This document shows positions 28,947-38,940 of a DNA stretch of 64,000 nucleotides, piece by piece; positions within the stretch are counted from its first letter, which is position 1, and the number at the start of each line of letters is the position of its first letter. This DNA is from Bradyrhizobium sp. CCGB12. Its GTDB lineage: Bacteria; Pseudomonadota; Alphaproteobacteria; Rhizobiales; Xanthobacteraceae. Position numbers and translations under genes: made by a program. The stretch spans positions 4,712,001 to 4,776,000 of the forward strand of contig NZ_JANADO010000001.1 in the NCBI RefSeq assembly GCF_024199845.1, written 5' to 3'. A model generated the notes under the pieces. The model did not search any database. It was not told where the DNA came from and saw nothing but the letters and a program-made list of their open reading frames with translations.

Positions 28947-30482
28947 TTACGCGAGTGGCACCGCGACGAACCGGGTCGCATCCGCGCTTTTGACCTGCAA
29001 CAACACGCTGCGCTTGCCGGACGATTTGGCCTGCGCCAGCTCCGAGCGGACCTCGCCGATATTGCTGACAGCCTTGCCGCCGACATTGAGGATGACGTCG
29101 CCGGTCTGGATGCCGCGCTGCGCCGCCGGCCCTTGCGGATCGACTTCGGTGACGACGACGCCCTTCTGACCCGCGCCCTGAACGTCGCCAGCCGGCGCCA
29201 GGCTGAGGCCCAGGCGCGGCGTGCCGGCGTTCGGCTGCGCCTTGCCCTCGTCAGCCTTGGCCTGCCGCTCATTCGGCAACTCGCCAAGCGCCAGCGTCAC
29301 CGTCTTGCTTGTGCCCTTGTGGAAGACATCGAGCTTGACCGAGCTGCCTGGCGCCAGCGTGGCGATGGTACGGGCGAGATCGCGGGAATCCTTGATTGCG
29401 GTGCCGTTGACTGCGGTGATGACGTCGCCAGCCTCGATGCCGGCCTTCGCCGCCGGGCTACCGTCCTGCGGATTGTCGACGATCGCGCCGCGCGCCTCCT
29501 TCAGGCCAAGGCTGTCGGCGATGTCAGCGGTCACCGGCTGCACCTGCACACCGAGCCAGCCGCGGGTGACCGCGCCCTTGTCCTTCAACTGCGCGACGAC
29601 GAGCTTGGCCGTCGAGGCCGGAATATCGAAGCCGATGCCGACCGAGCCGCCGGACGGCGAGAAGATCGCGGTGTTCACGCCGATCACATTGCCGTTCATG
29701 TCGAAAGCCGGACCGCCGGAATTGCCCTTGTTGATCGGCGCATCGATCTGGATGAAGTCGTCATAGGGACCATTGCCGATATCGCGGCCGCTGGCCGAGA
29801 CGATGCCGGCAGTCACGGTGCCGCCGAGGCCGAAAGGATTGCCGACCGCGACCACCCAGTCGCCGATCCGCGGCTTCTGCTCGGCGAACTTGACGAAGGG
29901 AAAATCCCTCTTGCCATCAACCTTGATCAGCGCGAGATCGGTCTTCGGATCGGTGCCGACCACCTTCGCGGTGTAGGTCGTCCCGTCGTCCATGGTGACT
30001 TGCACGGATTCGGCGTGGTCGACGACGTGGTTGTTGGTCACGGCATAGCCGTCGGCGGAGATGAAGAAGCCCGAGCCTTCGCCCGTGATTATCTGATGGC
30101 GCTGACGCGGCATGCCGTTCATGCCACCCGGGAAGCGGAAGCCGAACTGCCGCGAAAACTGGTCGAACGGCGAGCCCTCGTCCGAATCCATCCGGTTCTG
30201 TTGCAGCATCGCGCTCTTGTCGTTGTCCTGGTCGATTTTGACCCGCACCGAGATGACGGCGGGTTTCACCCTGGCCACGAGATCGCCGAAGCCCGGCGGG
30301 GTTCCGGCCGTCTCGGCGGCATGGGCCGGCGAGACGAAGGAGGTCAGGCCGAATGGCGATGAACCAGGAGCAGTCGCCAGCACGGCCACGCCAAGCGCGG
30401 CCACGGTGCCGAGCAACGCCAGCCGGCGCGGCCTCAATATCTTGCGGGAGGTGGGGATGTCGAAATTGACGCGATCGTTCAT
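28947..30482 (-). CDS. degP: Do-family periplasmic serine protease DegP/HtrA
   Basis: A 511-residue protein: a signal peptide or anchor (about residues 19-55), a trypsin-like protease domain with catalytic His152 (TNNHVVD), Asp182 (KTDLALIK) and Ser255 (GNSGGP), and two PDZ domains (about 285-380 and 410-505). It degrades or refolds misfolded proteins in the periplasm and assembles into cage-like oligomers. The start MNDRVNF was chosen; an upstream in-frame ATG adds 13 residues without a better signal. It is not adjacent to a two-component system, unlike many degP genes. Confidence 0.95.
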   Translation of the reverse strand: MNDRVNFDIPTSRKILRPRRLALLGTVAALGVAVLATAPGSSPFGLTSFVSPAHAAETAGTPPGFGDLVARVKPAVISVRVKIDQDNDKSAMLQQNRMDSDEGSPFDQFSRQFGFRFPGGMNGMPRQRHQIITGEGSGFFISADGYAVTNNHVVDHAESVQVTMDDGTTYTAKVVGTDPKTDLALIKVDGKRDFPFVKFAEQKPRIGDWVVAVGNPFGLGGTVTAGIVSASGRDIGNGPYDDFIQIDAPINKGNSGGPAFDMNGNVIGVNTAIFSPSGGSVGIGFDIPASTAKLVVAQLKDKGAVTRGWLGVQVQPVTADIADSLGLKEARGAIVDNPQDGSPAAKAGIEAGDVITAVNGTAIKDSRDLARTIATLAPGSSVKLDVFHKGTSKTVTLALGELPNERQAKADEGKAQPNAGTPRLGLSLAPAGDVQGAGQKGVVVTEVDPQGPAAQRGIQTGDVILNVGGKAVSNIGEVRSELAQAKSSGKRSVLLQVKSADATRFVAVPLA

Positions 30483-30619
30483 GTCGAAATGTCCATGTTT
30501 GAGCAGGGTGTCGCCTTGCACGCAACATGGGCGTTGCCACCTTACGGCGTCCCGTCCACGCGATTAAATCTTGGCAAAGAATTGGGGACCGGGCGCCGCG
30601 AAAAACTCGTCGCTGCACA

Positions 30620-30633
30620 TTGATTCAGCTCAA
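30620..30633 (+). promoter_or_regulatory. FixK2/FNR-type box candidate
   Basis: TTGA-TTCAGC-TCAA matches the B. japonicum FixK2 consensus TTG(A/C)-N6-(T/G)CAA. The centre lies 67 nt before the usp start; a class II start 41.5 nt downstream would give a 26-nt leader. Confidence 0.6.
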
Positions 30634-30693
30634 CGCGGGTCTCCTATGCCGTGAAAAACTGCGCCACCGGATGATGTTCATCGGAGAGGCGCC

Positions 30694-31530
30694 ATGTACA
30701 AAGATATTCTCGTCCACATTCCGACCGAACGGCCGATGCGCTCCGCAATCGACGGCTCCGTTTCGCTCGCGGCGCACCTCAACGCCCATCTCGACGCGGT
30801 CGCGGTCGGCTATGTCGCAACCAGTGCCGCCTACGTCATGGAGGGCGGCGCCGCCGTGGCAGCCGTGTTCGAGCTGGAGCGTGAGCGCGCAATGGAGCGG
30901 GCCGAGGCTGCACTCGCCGTATTCAGAAGCGAAGCGGTGAACGCGGGCATCTCCCACACCTGCCACCCGCTCGGCGGGATCCCCGTGGATGCAGCCGGAA
31001 CGCTCGGCGAGATGGCGCGGCTGCACGACCTCAGCATCGTGCTCCAACCCGATCCGGCCGTAAGCTCGTTCGACAACGACGTGCCCGGCGAAATCCTGTT
31101 CCAGGCGGGCGGCCCGGTGCTGTTCCTGCCCTATACCTTCAGCGGGGCATTCAAGGCGAACCGGATCGGCATCTGCTGGGACGGCAGCCGCCTCGCTGCC
31201 CGCGCGATGCGCGACGCAGCCCCGTTCCTGGCCCGCGCCAGGGAGATCGTGATCATCACGATCAACGAAGCCGATTCCGCGTGCGGCGAAGCCTCAGCGA
31301 CCAATCTGGCCAGACATCTCGGCCGGCGCGGGCTCTCGACCCGCGCAGTCGGCCTGTCGGCCGCACGCGCCGACATCCAGCCCACCATCCTGTCGCTGAC
31401 GGCCGATGAGCGCCTCGATCTTCTGGTGATGGGCGGCTACGGCCATTCCCGATTGCAGGAGCGTTTTCTCGGCGGCGTCACCCGCTCCATGCTGGACGCC
31501 ATGACGGTTCCGACGCTGATGTCGCATTGA
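30694..31530 (+). CDS. Universal stress protein, tandem-domain
   Basis: A 278-residue cytoplasmic protein with two Usp-type alpha/beta domains. The N-terminal half (MYKDILVHIPTERPM) is degenerate, with no ATP loop. The C-terminal half has the ATP-binding signature GGYGHSRLQERFLGG and VTRSMLDAMTVP. A FixK2-like box upstream suggests induction under low oxygen, a known behaviour of rhizobial usp genes. The GAGAGG Shine-Dalgarno sequence supports the start. Confidence 0.9.
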   Translation: MYKDILVHIPTERPMRSAIDGSVSLAAHLNAHLDAVAVGYVATSAAYVMEGGAAVAAVFELERERAMERAEAALAVFRSEAVNAGISHTCHPLGGIPVDAAGTLGEMARLHDLSIVLQPDPAVSSFDNDVPGEILFQAGGPVLFLPYTFSGAFKANRIGICWDGSRLAARAMRDAAPFLARAREIVIITINEADSACGEASATNLARHLGRRGLSTRAVGLSAARADIQPTILSLTADERLDLLVMGGYGHSRLQERFLGGVTRSMLDAMTVPTLMSH

Positions 31531-31551
31531 GCGAGATGATCGGCGGAGCGA

Positions 31552-32437
31552 TCAAACTCCCTTGTCGTTCGGATTGGCGACCGCGTCCTTGAGCGGCACC
31601 GGCATCGGAAAGTTCAGGTTCACGTTCTTGGGCGGAACGGGTTTTGTGAACCATTTCGCATAGAGCTCCGCAAATTCGCCGCTCTTCATCATCGTAACCA
31701 GCGTCTTGTCGACCAATGCCTTGAACTCCGGATCGCCCTTGCGGATGATCAGCCCATAAGGCTCGGTGCGCAGGCTATCGTCGATGATCCGCCAGTTGTC
31801 CGGCGTCGGACTGCCCGCGATGAGCCCCGCGAGCAGGATGTCGTCCATGACGAAGGCGTCGCTGCGACCGGTCGTGAGCGCGAGAAACGATGCGGCGTGG
31901 TGGGGACAGCACCTGCTTCACCTCAAACTTCTTCTCCTGGCTGCGTGCCAGCAGTAGGGCAATCGACGTCGAGCCTGTGGTCAGCGCGACTGCCTTGTCC
32001 TTCAGGTCCTCGAATGACTTGATCGGCGCGTCCTTCCGGACCACTGCGCGAATGCTCGAGACGAAAATGGTGTTGCTGAAGGCCACCACCTTCTGACGCT
32101 CCAGCGTGTTGGTAGCGGGACCACAGACGATGTCGATGGTCCCGTTCTCGATCAGCGGAATCTGCGTGCTGAGCTGGATCGGCTGCAGCTTGGTCTGCAG
32201 CGCCGGGAGCTTCAGCTCCTCCTTCACTGCGTCGACGATGCGCGCGCAGAGGTCCATCGCGAAACCAACCGGCCTCTGGTTGCCGTCGAGATAGGAGAAC
32301 GGGACCGAAACATCGCGATGCCCGAGGCGAATCTCGCCGACCTCCTTGATCTTGGCCAGCGTCCCACCCGGCGTTTGAGCCTCCGCTGGCGCCACGACCG
32401 CAGCCAAAACCATCAGCGAAAACAACGACCCTTTCAT
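31552..32437 (-). pseudogene. Amino-acid ABC transporter substrate-binding protein (GltI-like), frameshifted
   Basis: Two pieces of one SBP_bac_3 protein lie in different frames. The N-terminal part (from 32437) has a signal peptide and residues VRLGHRDVSVPFSYLDG-like up to KKFEVKQVLS. The C-terminal part (SFLALTTGRSDAFVMDDILL onward to KDAVANPNDKGV) continues in another frame. The break falls at a run of four G (plus strand 31902-31905); dropping one base restores a continuous protein of about 294 residues. Either a real recent inactivation or a sequencing error. No permease or ATPase genes are adjacent. Confidence 0.8.
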
Positions 32438-32456
32438 GGCCCTACTCCTGCAATGG

Positions 32457-32518
32457 ATACAATCACTCGATATTTTATACACACTATTGCATAATCTACA
32501 AAGTGATTTTATACAATC
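32457..32518. promoter_or_regulatory. AT-rich divergent promoter with repeated operator half-sites
   Basis: Between the binding-protein gene and the GntR gene lie two ATACAATC (32457-32464, 32511-32518), two TTTTATACA (32473-32481, 32507-32515) and an AATCACT/AGTGATT inverted pair (32461-32467, 32502-32508). Spacing and symmetry suit a dimeric GntR/FCD regulator. Confidence 0.5.
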
Positions 32519-32546
32519 TGGCCAGCCAACTGCGACGGGATGCCGG

Positions 32547-33236
32547 ATGAAATCGGAAGCCGCGACAAAACAACGGAGTGGCGGCAGTCACGGCTCCGCA
32601 CCTGACGCCGTGCGCGAGGCGCTGCGGCGTGCGATCAGCGCGGGCGAGCTGGCGCCCGGCCTTCAGCTCCGGCAAGACGAGCTTGCCGAAAAATTCGGCA
32701 CCAGCCGCATCCCCGTCAGGGAAGCATTGCGGCAGCTTGAGGCGGAAGGCTTCGTGACGTTCCTGCCCAACCGGGGAGCGGTCGTCTCCGATCTCTCCGT
32801 CGACGAAGTCGTGGAGTTGCTTGAGATCCGCATTGCGCTCGAATGCCACGCATTGCGCCTTGCCATCCCCGCGATGAGCGACATCGATCACGACGACGCA
32901 AAAATGATCCTGCGCTCCTACGACGACGAGCCCGATCCGGAAAAATGGGGCGCGTTCAACTGGCGTTTCCACAAGGCGCTCTACGCGCCCTGCAATCGCC
33001 CTCGCTTGCTTGCGATGATCGAGGCCAATTACGGCCACGTGAGCCGCTTCACGCGCACCCTCGTGTCGCGGGCGACCGGAAAGGATCGACCGCAACGCGA
33101 GCATTATCAACTGCTCGAATATTGCCGCGACGGCGAAGTCGAGAAGGCCGTGCGCCTGTTGCGCGAGCACGTCGTGCAGACGCAGAAGACGCTGCGATCG
33201 GCACAACGTCATGCGTCGCGGGACGAGACCGACTGA
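32547..33236 (+). CDS. GntR-family regulator, FadR/FCD subgroup
   Basis: A 229-residue protein: an N-terminal winged helix (about 20-85; REALRRAISAGELAPG and FGTSRIPVREALRQLEAEG are classic GntR) and a C-terminal FCD ligand-binding domain (about 95-215) with metal-type ligands His and Asp in the helical bundle. It probably represses or activates the adjacent transporter gene and the FAD oxidoreductase in response to a small carboxylic or amino acid. It is divergent from the broken binding-protein gene and 39 nt before the oxidoreductase. Confidence 0.9.
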   Translation: MKSEAATKQRSGGSHGSAPDAVREALRRAISAGELAPGLQLRQDELAEKFGTSRIPVREALRQLEAEGFVTFLPNRGAVVSDLSVDEVVELLEIRIALECHALRLAIPAMSDIDHDDAKMILRSYDDEPDPEKWGAFNWRFHKALYAPCNRPRLLAMIEANYGHVSRFTRTLVSRATGKDRPQREHYQLLEYCRDGEVEKAVRLLREHVVQTQKTLRSAQRHASRDETD

Positions 33237-33275
33237 TCGGGAAACCGATCACGCCACCGATTGAGGAGACTACTC

Positions 33276-34643
33276 TTGAAGACGAACGACGTCGAAATCC
33301 TGGTGATCGGCGCGGGCATGGCGGGCCTTGCCACAGCCTATTACCTCGCCGTCGAGCACAAGCGCTCGCGCCTCCTGATCGTGGATGAAGGTCAACCGAT
33401 GGCGCTGACGTCGGCGCAGTCCGGCGAGAACTATCGCAACTGGTGGCCGCATCCGACGATGGCGGCGTTTACCGACCACAGCACGGACCTGATGGAGGAC
33501 ATCGCGCGCCGTACCGATAACCGCATCCACATGACGCGGCGCGGCTATCTGCTCGTGACGCGCGATGAAAAGCCGGACGAGCTTCTCCGTCAATTGGATG
33601 CCGGCTACGGCGCCTCGTCCGCAAGACTGATCCGCCAGCACGAGGGCTCCAGCCAGACCTATTCGCCGCCGCTGTCCGCGGACTGGCAGACCGCGCCCGA
33701 CGGTGTCGATGTGCTGCGCGGCCGCGATTTCATCCGGCGCTATTATCCGGCCTTCGACAACCAGATCGCGACCGCGCTTCACATCCGCCGGGCCGGCGAC
33801 ATCAGCGGTCAGCAGCTCGGCCAGTACATGCTCGAGACGATGCGCCCGCTGGGCGCCCAGTTTCAGCAGGCGCGCGTGGTCGGCATCGCCAGGACGGACC
33901 GGTTTCTGGTGGATGTCGTCGCCGACGGCGAGCGCCAGGGCATCAAGGCCGATATCATCGTCAATGCGGCGGGACCATTTGCCTCGCATATCTCGGCGAT
34001 GCATGGCGAGAAGCTGCCGATGCACAATGTCCTTCAGCAGAAGATCGCTTTCGTCGATCGCGATCGCGCCGTCGATCGCAAGATGCCGTTTGCGATTGAT
34101 CTCGACGGCCAGACGCTCGCCTGGTCACCCGAGGAACGCGAGGCGCTGGCAGCTGCGCCCGAGTTGGCCCGGTTGCTGGCGCCTATGCCCGGCAGCATTC
34201 ACTGCCGCCCGGACGGCGGGGATCACGGCCAATGGATCAAGCTTGGCTGGGCGTTCAATTCGGAACCGTCCGAACCCACCCGCGAGCCAGAACTCAATCC
34301 GTACTTCCCGGAAATCGTGTTGCGCGCCGCCAGCCGCCTCCAGCCCGCACTCAGGCAATATCTCGGTGCCCTGCCACGCGACCGGATCCATTACGGCGGC
34401 TTTTATCCAATGACGAAGGAAAACTGGCCGCTGATCGGTCCGGCCAGGACGCCGGGCGTGTTCCTGACAGCTGCGCTGTCCGGTTATGGAACGATGTCAG
34501 CCTGCGCGGCCGGCGATCTCTGCGCGCGGGCCGTGGTGGGTGCTGCCTCACCGTCCTTCGCAAGTGTTCTCTCGCTCGCGCGTTACGAGAACAAGGTGCT
34601 GATGGACGAGCTCAAAAGCGCCGAAAGCCGCGGCCTGCTTTGA
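33276..34643 (+). CDS. FAD-dependent oxidoreductase (DAO family)
   Basis: A 455-residue flavoprotein: an N-terminal FAD-binding GxGxxG motif (EILVIGAGMAGLATAYYLA), DEG at the ribose position, a central substrate domain and a C-terminal FAD motif (IGPARTPGVFLTAALSGYG). It resembles amine or amino-acid oxidases such as sarcosine or glycine oxidase. The start is TTG at 33276, chosen by a GAGGAG Shine-Dalgarno sequence 6 nt upstream; an upstream TTG is less likely. It follows the GntR gene closely and probably catabolises the amino compound the transporter once took up (inference). Confidence 0.88.
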   Translation: MKTNDVEILVIGAGMAGLATAYYLAVEHKRSRLLIVDEGQPMALTSAQSGENYRNWWPHPTMAAFTDHSTDLMEDIARRTDNRIHMTRRGYLLVTRDEKPDELLRQLDAGYGASSARLIRQHEGSSQTYSPPLSADWQTAPDGVDVLRGRDFIRRYYPAFDNQIATALHIRRAGDISGQQLGQYMLETMRPLGAQFQQARVVGIARTDRFLVDVVADGERQGIKADIIVNAAGPFASHISAMHGEKLPMHNVLQQKIAFVDRDRAVDRKMPFAIDLDGQTLAWSPEEREALAAAPELARLLAPMPGSIHCRPDGGDHGQWIKLGWAFNSEPSEPTREPELNPYFPEIVLRAASRLQPALRQYLGALPRDRIHYGGFYPMTKENWPLIGPARTPGVFLTAALSGYGTMSACAAGDLCARAVVGAASPSFASVLSLARYENKVLMDELKSAESRGLL

Positions 34644-34664
34644 TCATCCAGGATCTCTACGCCC

Positions 34665-34877
34665 TCACGCCGCGGCAGGCGTCTTCCATGCCACGGCTTC
34701 GGCGACGTCCTCGTCGCCTTGTGCATTGCACGCGTCAAAGTGCGCCTTGAGCTCGACTTCCGCGAGATATTCGAAATGTTCGGCCTGGCCGAGGAGCTGC
34801 CAGTTCTGGAGCGGCCGGTAAGCGGCCTGCTGGCGACAGAGGGACGCCAGCGCGCGGTAGCGACGTACGTTCTCCAT
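34665..34877 (-). CDS. ENVRRYR-type small helical protein
   Basis: A 70-residue protein with the pattern MENVRRYRALASLCRQQAAY and QNWQLLGQAEHFEYLAEVEL. It is a paralogue of the gene at 51117 (ENVRRYR, RQxAAxRP, WxLLxQA and ELxAxF are shared). A GGGAGGG Shine-Dalgarno sequence precedes the ATG and a TATACT -10-like element lies about 30 nt upstream. Unknown function. Confidence 0.72.
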   Translation of the reverse strand: MENVRRYRALASLCRQQAAYRPLQNWQLLGQAEHFEYLAEVELKAHFDACNAQGDEDVAEAVAWKTPAAA

Positions 34878-35056
34878 GAGACCCTCCCTCGCATTCACAC
34901 AGTATATTGCCTCGATTTGCGTCAGGGCGATGGCGGTCATGCAAAAGTTTTGCTGCGCGCACCCTAACCTCAGCCAATTCTAGGAAATGCGTGGGGCAGC
35001 CAAAGTTCCATCGGCGCGGCCCCGCGCTCCGAATTTCCGCCGCGACACCGCCAAGG

Positions 35057-36913
35057 CTAGGCGTAGAGGCGGCGCTCGACGGTCACGCCGACGAGGTCGA
35101 GATAGCGCTCGATCAGATCGGGCTGGCCGACCAGATAGCCCTGCATCTCCTCGCAGGCCTCGCGCGCCAGGAAGGCGCGCTGCGCTTCCGTCTCCACACC
35201 TTCGGCGATGACCGGGATATTCAAGGCGTGCGCGAGACTCAGGACCGCACGAACGATCTCGCCCGATTGCGGCGTCGCCTCGAGATTGGAGATGAAGCTG
35301 CGATCGATCTTGATCTTGTCGAATGGAAACGACTGCAGATAGGACAGCGAAGAATAGCCGGTGCCGAAATCGTCCATCGCGATGCGGATGCCGAGCGCCT
35401 TGAGCCGCCGCAGCAGATCGAGTGCGCGGTTGAAATCACCGATCAGCACGCCCTCGGTGATCTCGACCTCGAGCCGCGTCGGCGCGAGCCCCGTTTCCTG
35501 CAGGATCTGGTGGATCGACCGTTCGAGATCGCCCGCCTGGAATTGGACCGGAGACAGATTGACCGCGACCTGCAACGACCTCGGCCATGAGGCCGCCTCG
35601 CGACATGCTTCGCGCAAGACCCACTCGCCGATCTGGATGATCAATCCATTCTCCTCGGCGAGCGGAATGAACTGGTCCGGCGGCACGAAGCCCCGCGTCG
35701 GATGATTCCAGCGCAGCAGCGCCTCGAAGCCGATGACTTCGCCCTCCATGCGCGCCTGCGGCTGGAAATAGACCAGGAGCTCGTGCTGCTCCAGCGCCCG
35801 TCGCAGATCGTGCTGCAACAGCCTGCGGTCGCGCAGCTCCTGGTCCATCACGGTTTCGAAGCATCGGACCCTGCCCCTGCCCTCCCGTTTGGCGCGATAG
35901 AGCGCGGAATCGGCGTTGGCAAGCAGCGTGGCGGCATTCACGCCGTCATCCGGATAGAACGCGATGCCGACGCTGAGGCCCACATGGGAGAGATAGTCGT
36001 CGACCTCGAGCTCGCTGCCGATGGTCTCGACCAGCCGCTCAGCGAGCGCCAGCACGTCCTCGCGGCTGATATCGGCGGGCATCAGGATCATGAACTCGTC
36101 GCCGCCGATGCGGGCGACGAAAGCGCCGTCGGCTTCGGCGGCAAGTCGATCGGCTGCCGCCCGCATCAGCATGTCGCCGACGGGGTGACCGAACACGTCG
36201 TTGACTTCCTTGAAGCGGTCGAGATCGAGGCTGAGCACGGCAAAGCTGGTCGACGCCTCCTGCGCCCGCTCCAATCGCTCGTCCAGCGCGACGTTGAAGG
36301 CACTGCGGTTCGGCAGATCGGTCAGCACGTCATGATGCGCAAGGTGGCTGATCCGTTCCTGGGTGGTGATACGCTCCGTGACGTCCTCGATCACGCCAAC
36401 CAGATATTGCGGTTCCCCGTCGGTATCCTTGATCAGCATCTTGCGTGAATTGACGACACGGCCGCGGCCTTTGACGCCCACTTCGAGCAGATGCTCCTCG
36501 AGGAACATCGGCATGCCGCTGGCAACCACGCGTCGATCCTGCTCATAGACCACGCGGGCGACGTCGGCCGGGAAAATCTCTTCGGGTGTTCGGCCCAGCA
36601 TCTGTTCGCGCGGCATGCCGTAATAGTCTTCCCCGGCGCGGTTGAGCAGGATGTAGCGCGAACTCTTCGCGCATTTCGCGAAGACGGCAATCGGAATGTT
36701 TTCGACGATGCTATCGAGGAATTCCTGGGTCCGCAGCAGATCTTGCTCGACCTCATCCTGCGTGTGCGCGCGTGCCTCGATCATCCGCTGGCGGTCGCGA
36801 TCGCTGGTCTCATAGGCAGCGCTGACGAGTTCACCCAGCCTCACGACGTCGACCTGTCCGGCCGCATCGGTGGCGCAGCGAAGCTGCTCGGCGAACAAGC
36901 GATGCATGCTCAT
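35057..36913 (-). CDS. PAS-GGDEF-EAL bifunctional c-di-GMP protein
   Basis: A 618-residue cytoplasmic protein. After an N-terminal helical part, a PAS domain (about 60-190, FLDSIVENIPIAVFAK) is followed by GGDEF (about 195-355) with an intact active site RIGGDEF and an EAL domain (about 370-610) with FEALLRWNHP and DDFGTGYSSLSYLQSFPFDK. Both domains have catalytic motifs, so it may make and degrade c-di-GMP, controlling motility or biofilm. No transmembrane helices or output gene nearby. An alternate start two codons downstream is possible. Confidence 0.95.
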   Translation of the reverse strand: MSMHRLFAEQLRCATDAAGQVDVVRLGELVSAAYETSDRDRQRMIEARAHTQDEVEQDLLRTQEFLDSIVENIPIAVFAKCAKSSRYILLNRAGEDYYGMPREQMLGRTPEEIFPADVARVVYEQDRRVVASGMPMFLEEHLLEVGVKGRGRVVNSRKMLIKDTDGEPQYLVGVIEDVTERITTQERISHLAHHDVLTDLPNRSAFNVALDERLERAQEASTSFAVLSLDLDRFKEVNDVFGHPVGDMLMRAAADRLAAEADGAFVARIGGDEFMILMPADISREDVLALAERLVETIGSELEVDDYLSHVGLSVGIAFYPDDGVNAATLLANADSALYRAKREGRGRVRCFETVMDQELRDRRLLQHDLRRALEQHELLVYFQPQARMEGEVIGFEALLRWNHPTRGFVPPDQFIPLAEENGLIIQIGEWVLREACREAASWPRSLQVAVNLSPVQFQAGDLERSIHQILQETGLAPTRLEVEITEGVLIGDFNRALDLLRRLKALGIRIAMDDFGTGYSSLSYLQSFPFDKIKIDRSFISNLEATPQSGEIVRAVLSLAHALNIPVIAEGVETEAQRAFLAREACEEMQGYLVGQPDLIERYLDLVGVTVERRLYA

Positions 36914-37174
36914 GGCATCGCCTCGCGCCGCGCGCGGGCCTCATGCCCGCCAATGTGCTGGATCCGCATCCCCGCGCTCTCTCGCGTTCCTCGACCGCAA
37001 ACTGCGACGCCCAGCATTGCGCGGGGGTTAACCGAATCTTCGTGTCAAACCTGTTGGTTACTCAGGCCTGAAAAGCTTGATAACTTTTATCGCGCTAACT
37101 CCGTAGATCCCCGGAGAAAGTGCCGCGCCTTGGGACAGGCGCGTCGTTCTTCCGATGCTCACGCCTCCCGTAGT

Positions 37175-37912
37175 CTATCGGATACGGCCTCCGTCGCTTA
37201 CGCGCATCCGCTGCGCAGAACTGTCCTGCAACTTGGGAACTCGGCCGGCCTCAGCGGCGGTGCGAATGGCCGCAATATTGACTGCGTATTCGGCCGCGCT
37301 CTTGCCGCGAAACACGGCGGAACCGGCCACAAGCGTGTCGGCGCCCGCCGCAGCCACGGCTGCAGCATTATCGCGCGTGACACCGCCGTCGACCTCGAGC
37401 CGGATCGGCCGGCCGCCGATCATGGCCTTGATCCGAGCGATCTTCTCCAGCTGGGAGTCGAGAAAGGACTGGCCGCCAAAGCCGGGATTGACCGTCATCA
37501 CCAGCACGAGGTCGAGACGATCGAGCACATATTCGATGGCGCTCTCCGGCGTCGCGGGACACAGGCTCACACCGGCCTTCTTGCCGAGCGCGCGGATCGC
37601 CTGGAGCGAGCGGTCGAGATGCGGGCCAGCTTCGGCATGAACAGTTATGACATCGGCGCCGGCTTTCGCAAACGTCTCGAGATAGGCGTCGGCCGGCGCG
37701 ATCATGAGATGCACGTCGAAGACCTTCTTCGTCATCGGTCGGATTGCCTTGATGACATCGGCACCGAAACTGATGTTCGGCACGAAATGCCCGTCCATGA
37801 CGTCGCAATGGATCCAGTCGGCCCCGGCCGCATCGATCGCCGCAACCTCCTCGCCGAGGTGCGCGAAATCCGCAGCCAGGATCGAAGGAGCGATAATGAT
37901 CTCTCTGATCAT
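37175..37912 (-). CDS. cbbE: Ribulose-phosphate 3-epimerase
   Basis: A 245-residue TIM barrel. The signature residues are intact: [15 protein letters not shown], the phosphate-binding loop [12 protein letters not shown], and EVDGG. It interconverts ribulose 5-phosphate and xylulose 5-phosphate for the Calvin cycle. It is the last gene of the cbb operon and overlaps cbbX by 4 nt (ATGA). A weak hairpin, GCGCCT/AGGCGC, at 37125-37142 follows the stop. Confidence 0.95.
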   Translation of the reverse strand: MIREIIIAPSILAADFAHLGEEVAAIDAAGADWIHCDVMDGHFVPNISFGADVIKAIRPMTKKVFDVHLMIAPADAYLETFAKAGADVITVHAEAGPHLDRSLQAIRALGKKAGVSLCPATPESAIEYVLDRLDLVLVMTVNPGFGGQSFLDSQLEKIARIKAMIGGRPIRLEVDGGVTRDNAAAVAAAGADTLVAGSAVFRGKSAAEYAVNIAAIRTAAEAGRVPKLQDSSAQRMRVSDGGRIR

Positions 37913-38841
37913 GGCTTTGCACTCCGCGCGTCGGCGCCGCCGCTGAAGACGCGGCTTGCCAGGACGTCGATGGGATCGATGGTTTCGAGATCGGCGATGT
38001 CGAGCATGCGGTCGAGATCGGACACCAGGCGATCGGCCTGCCGCAGGCGGATGCGGTCGACGGCGTTGCGGATCGAGCGCGCATTGGAAAAGAACGGTTG
38101 GGTCCGGCGCAGCGCAATGTACTTCTCGAACGCCTCGCGCGCTGCCACCGAGAAGCGATAGCCCCGCTCCTTCAGCATCAGCTCGGCGATGACGAGCAGC
38201 TCGGCTTCGGCATAGTCCGGAAATTCGATGTGGTGCGCGATACGCGAGCGGAAGCCGGGATTGGAGGCGAAGAAGCTCGTCATGCGCTCGCCATAGCCGG
38301 CGAGGATCACGACCAGGTCCTCGCGCTGGTTCTCCATCACCTGGAGCAGGATCTCGATCGCCTCCTGGCCATAGTCACGCTCGTTGTCGGGGCGATGGAG
38401 ATAATAGGCCTCGTCGATGAACAGCACGCCGCCCATCGCCTTCTTCAATATCTCCTTGGTCTTCGGCGCGGTGTGACCGATATACTGGCCGACGAGATCG
38501 TCGCGCGTCACCGAGATCACCTGCCCGCGCCGCACGAAGCCAAGGCCGTGCAGGATTTTTGCCATGCGCAACGCGACAGTCGTCTTGCCGGTGCCGGGAT
38601 TGCCGGTGAACGACATGTGCAGCGTCGGCGGCGCTGATGCCAGTCCCGCACGCTGGCGCATACGTTCGATCAGCAGCAGCGATGCAATCTGGCGCACGCG
38701 GTTCTTCACCGGCTTGAGCCCGATCAGCTCCTGCTCGAGCTGCTGCAGTGTATCGGTGATCCCGGCCGCTTCGGCCTCCTTGCGGAGATCGAAGCTGGTC
38801 TCGTTGGGATCGGCGGTCGTTGCGTGCGGAACATCCAGCAT
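37909..38841 (-). CDS. cbbX: RuBisCO activase CbbX (AAA+)
   Basis: A 310-residue AAA+ ATPase. Walker A is GNPGTGKT (residues 80-87), Walker B is [11 protein letters not shown], and sensor motif [12 protein letters not shown] follows. CbbX remodels inhibited red-type (form IC/ID) RuBisCO using ATP and RuBP, so its presence agrees with the form IC large subunit. The start MLDVPHA was chosen; an upstream in-frame ATG is less likely. It lies between cbbS and cbbE. Confidence 0.95.
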   Translation of the reverse strand: MLDVPHATTADPNETSFDLRKEAEAAGITDTLQQLEQELIGLKPVKNRVRQIASLLLIERMRQRAGLASAPPTLHMSFTGNPGTGKTTVALRMAKILHGLGFVRRGQVISVTRDDLVGQYIGHTAPKTKEILKKAMGGVLFIDEAYYLHRPDNERDYGQEAIEILLQVMENQREDLVVILAGYGERMTSFFASNPGFRSRIAHHIEFPDYAEAELLVIAELMLKERGYRFSVAAREAFEKYIALRRTQPFFSNARSIRNAVDRIRLRQADRLVSDLDRMLDIADLETIDPIDVLASRVFSGGADARSAKP

Positions 38842-38940
38842 GACTACCCTCGAAGAAAAGAGCTTCGCCGCGGGGGGAGCGGCGAAGCAGTGGTCCGCCA
38901 AGGAAACGGAGCAGGGAGTGCTCCGCGCGGAGGAGAACGG

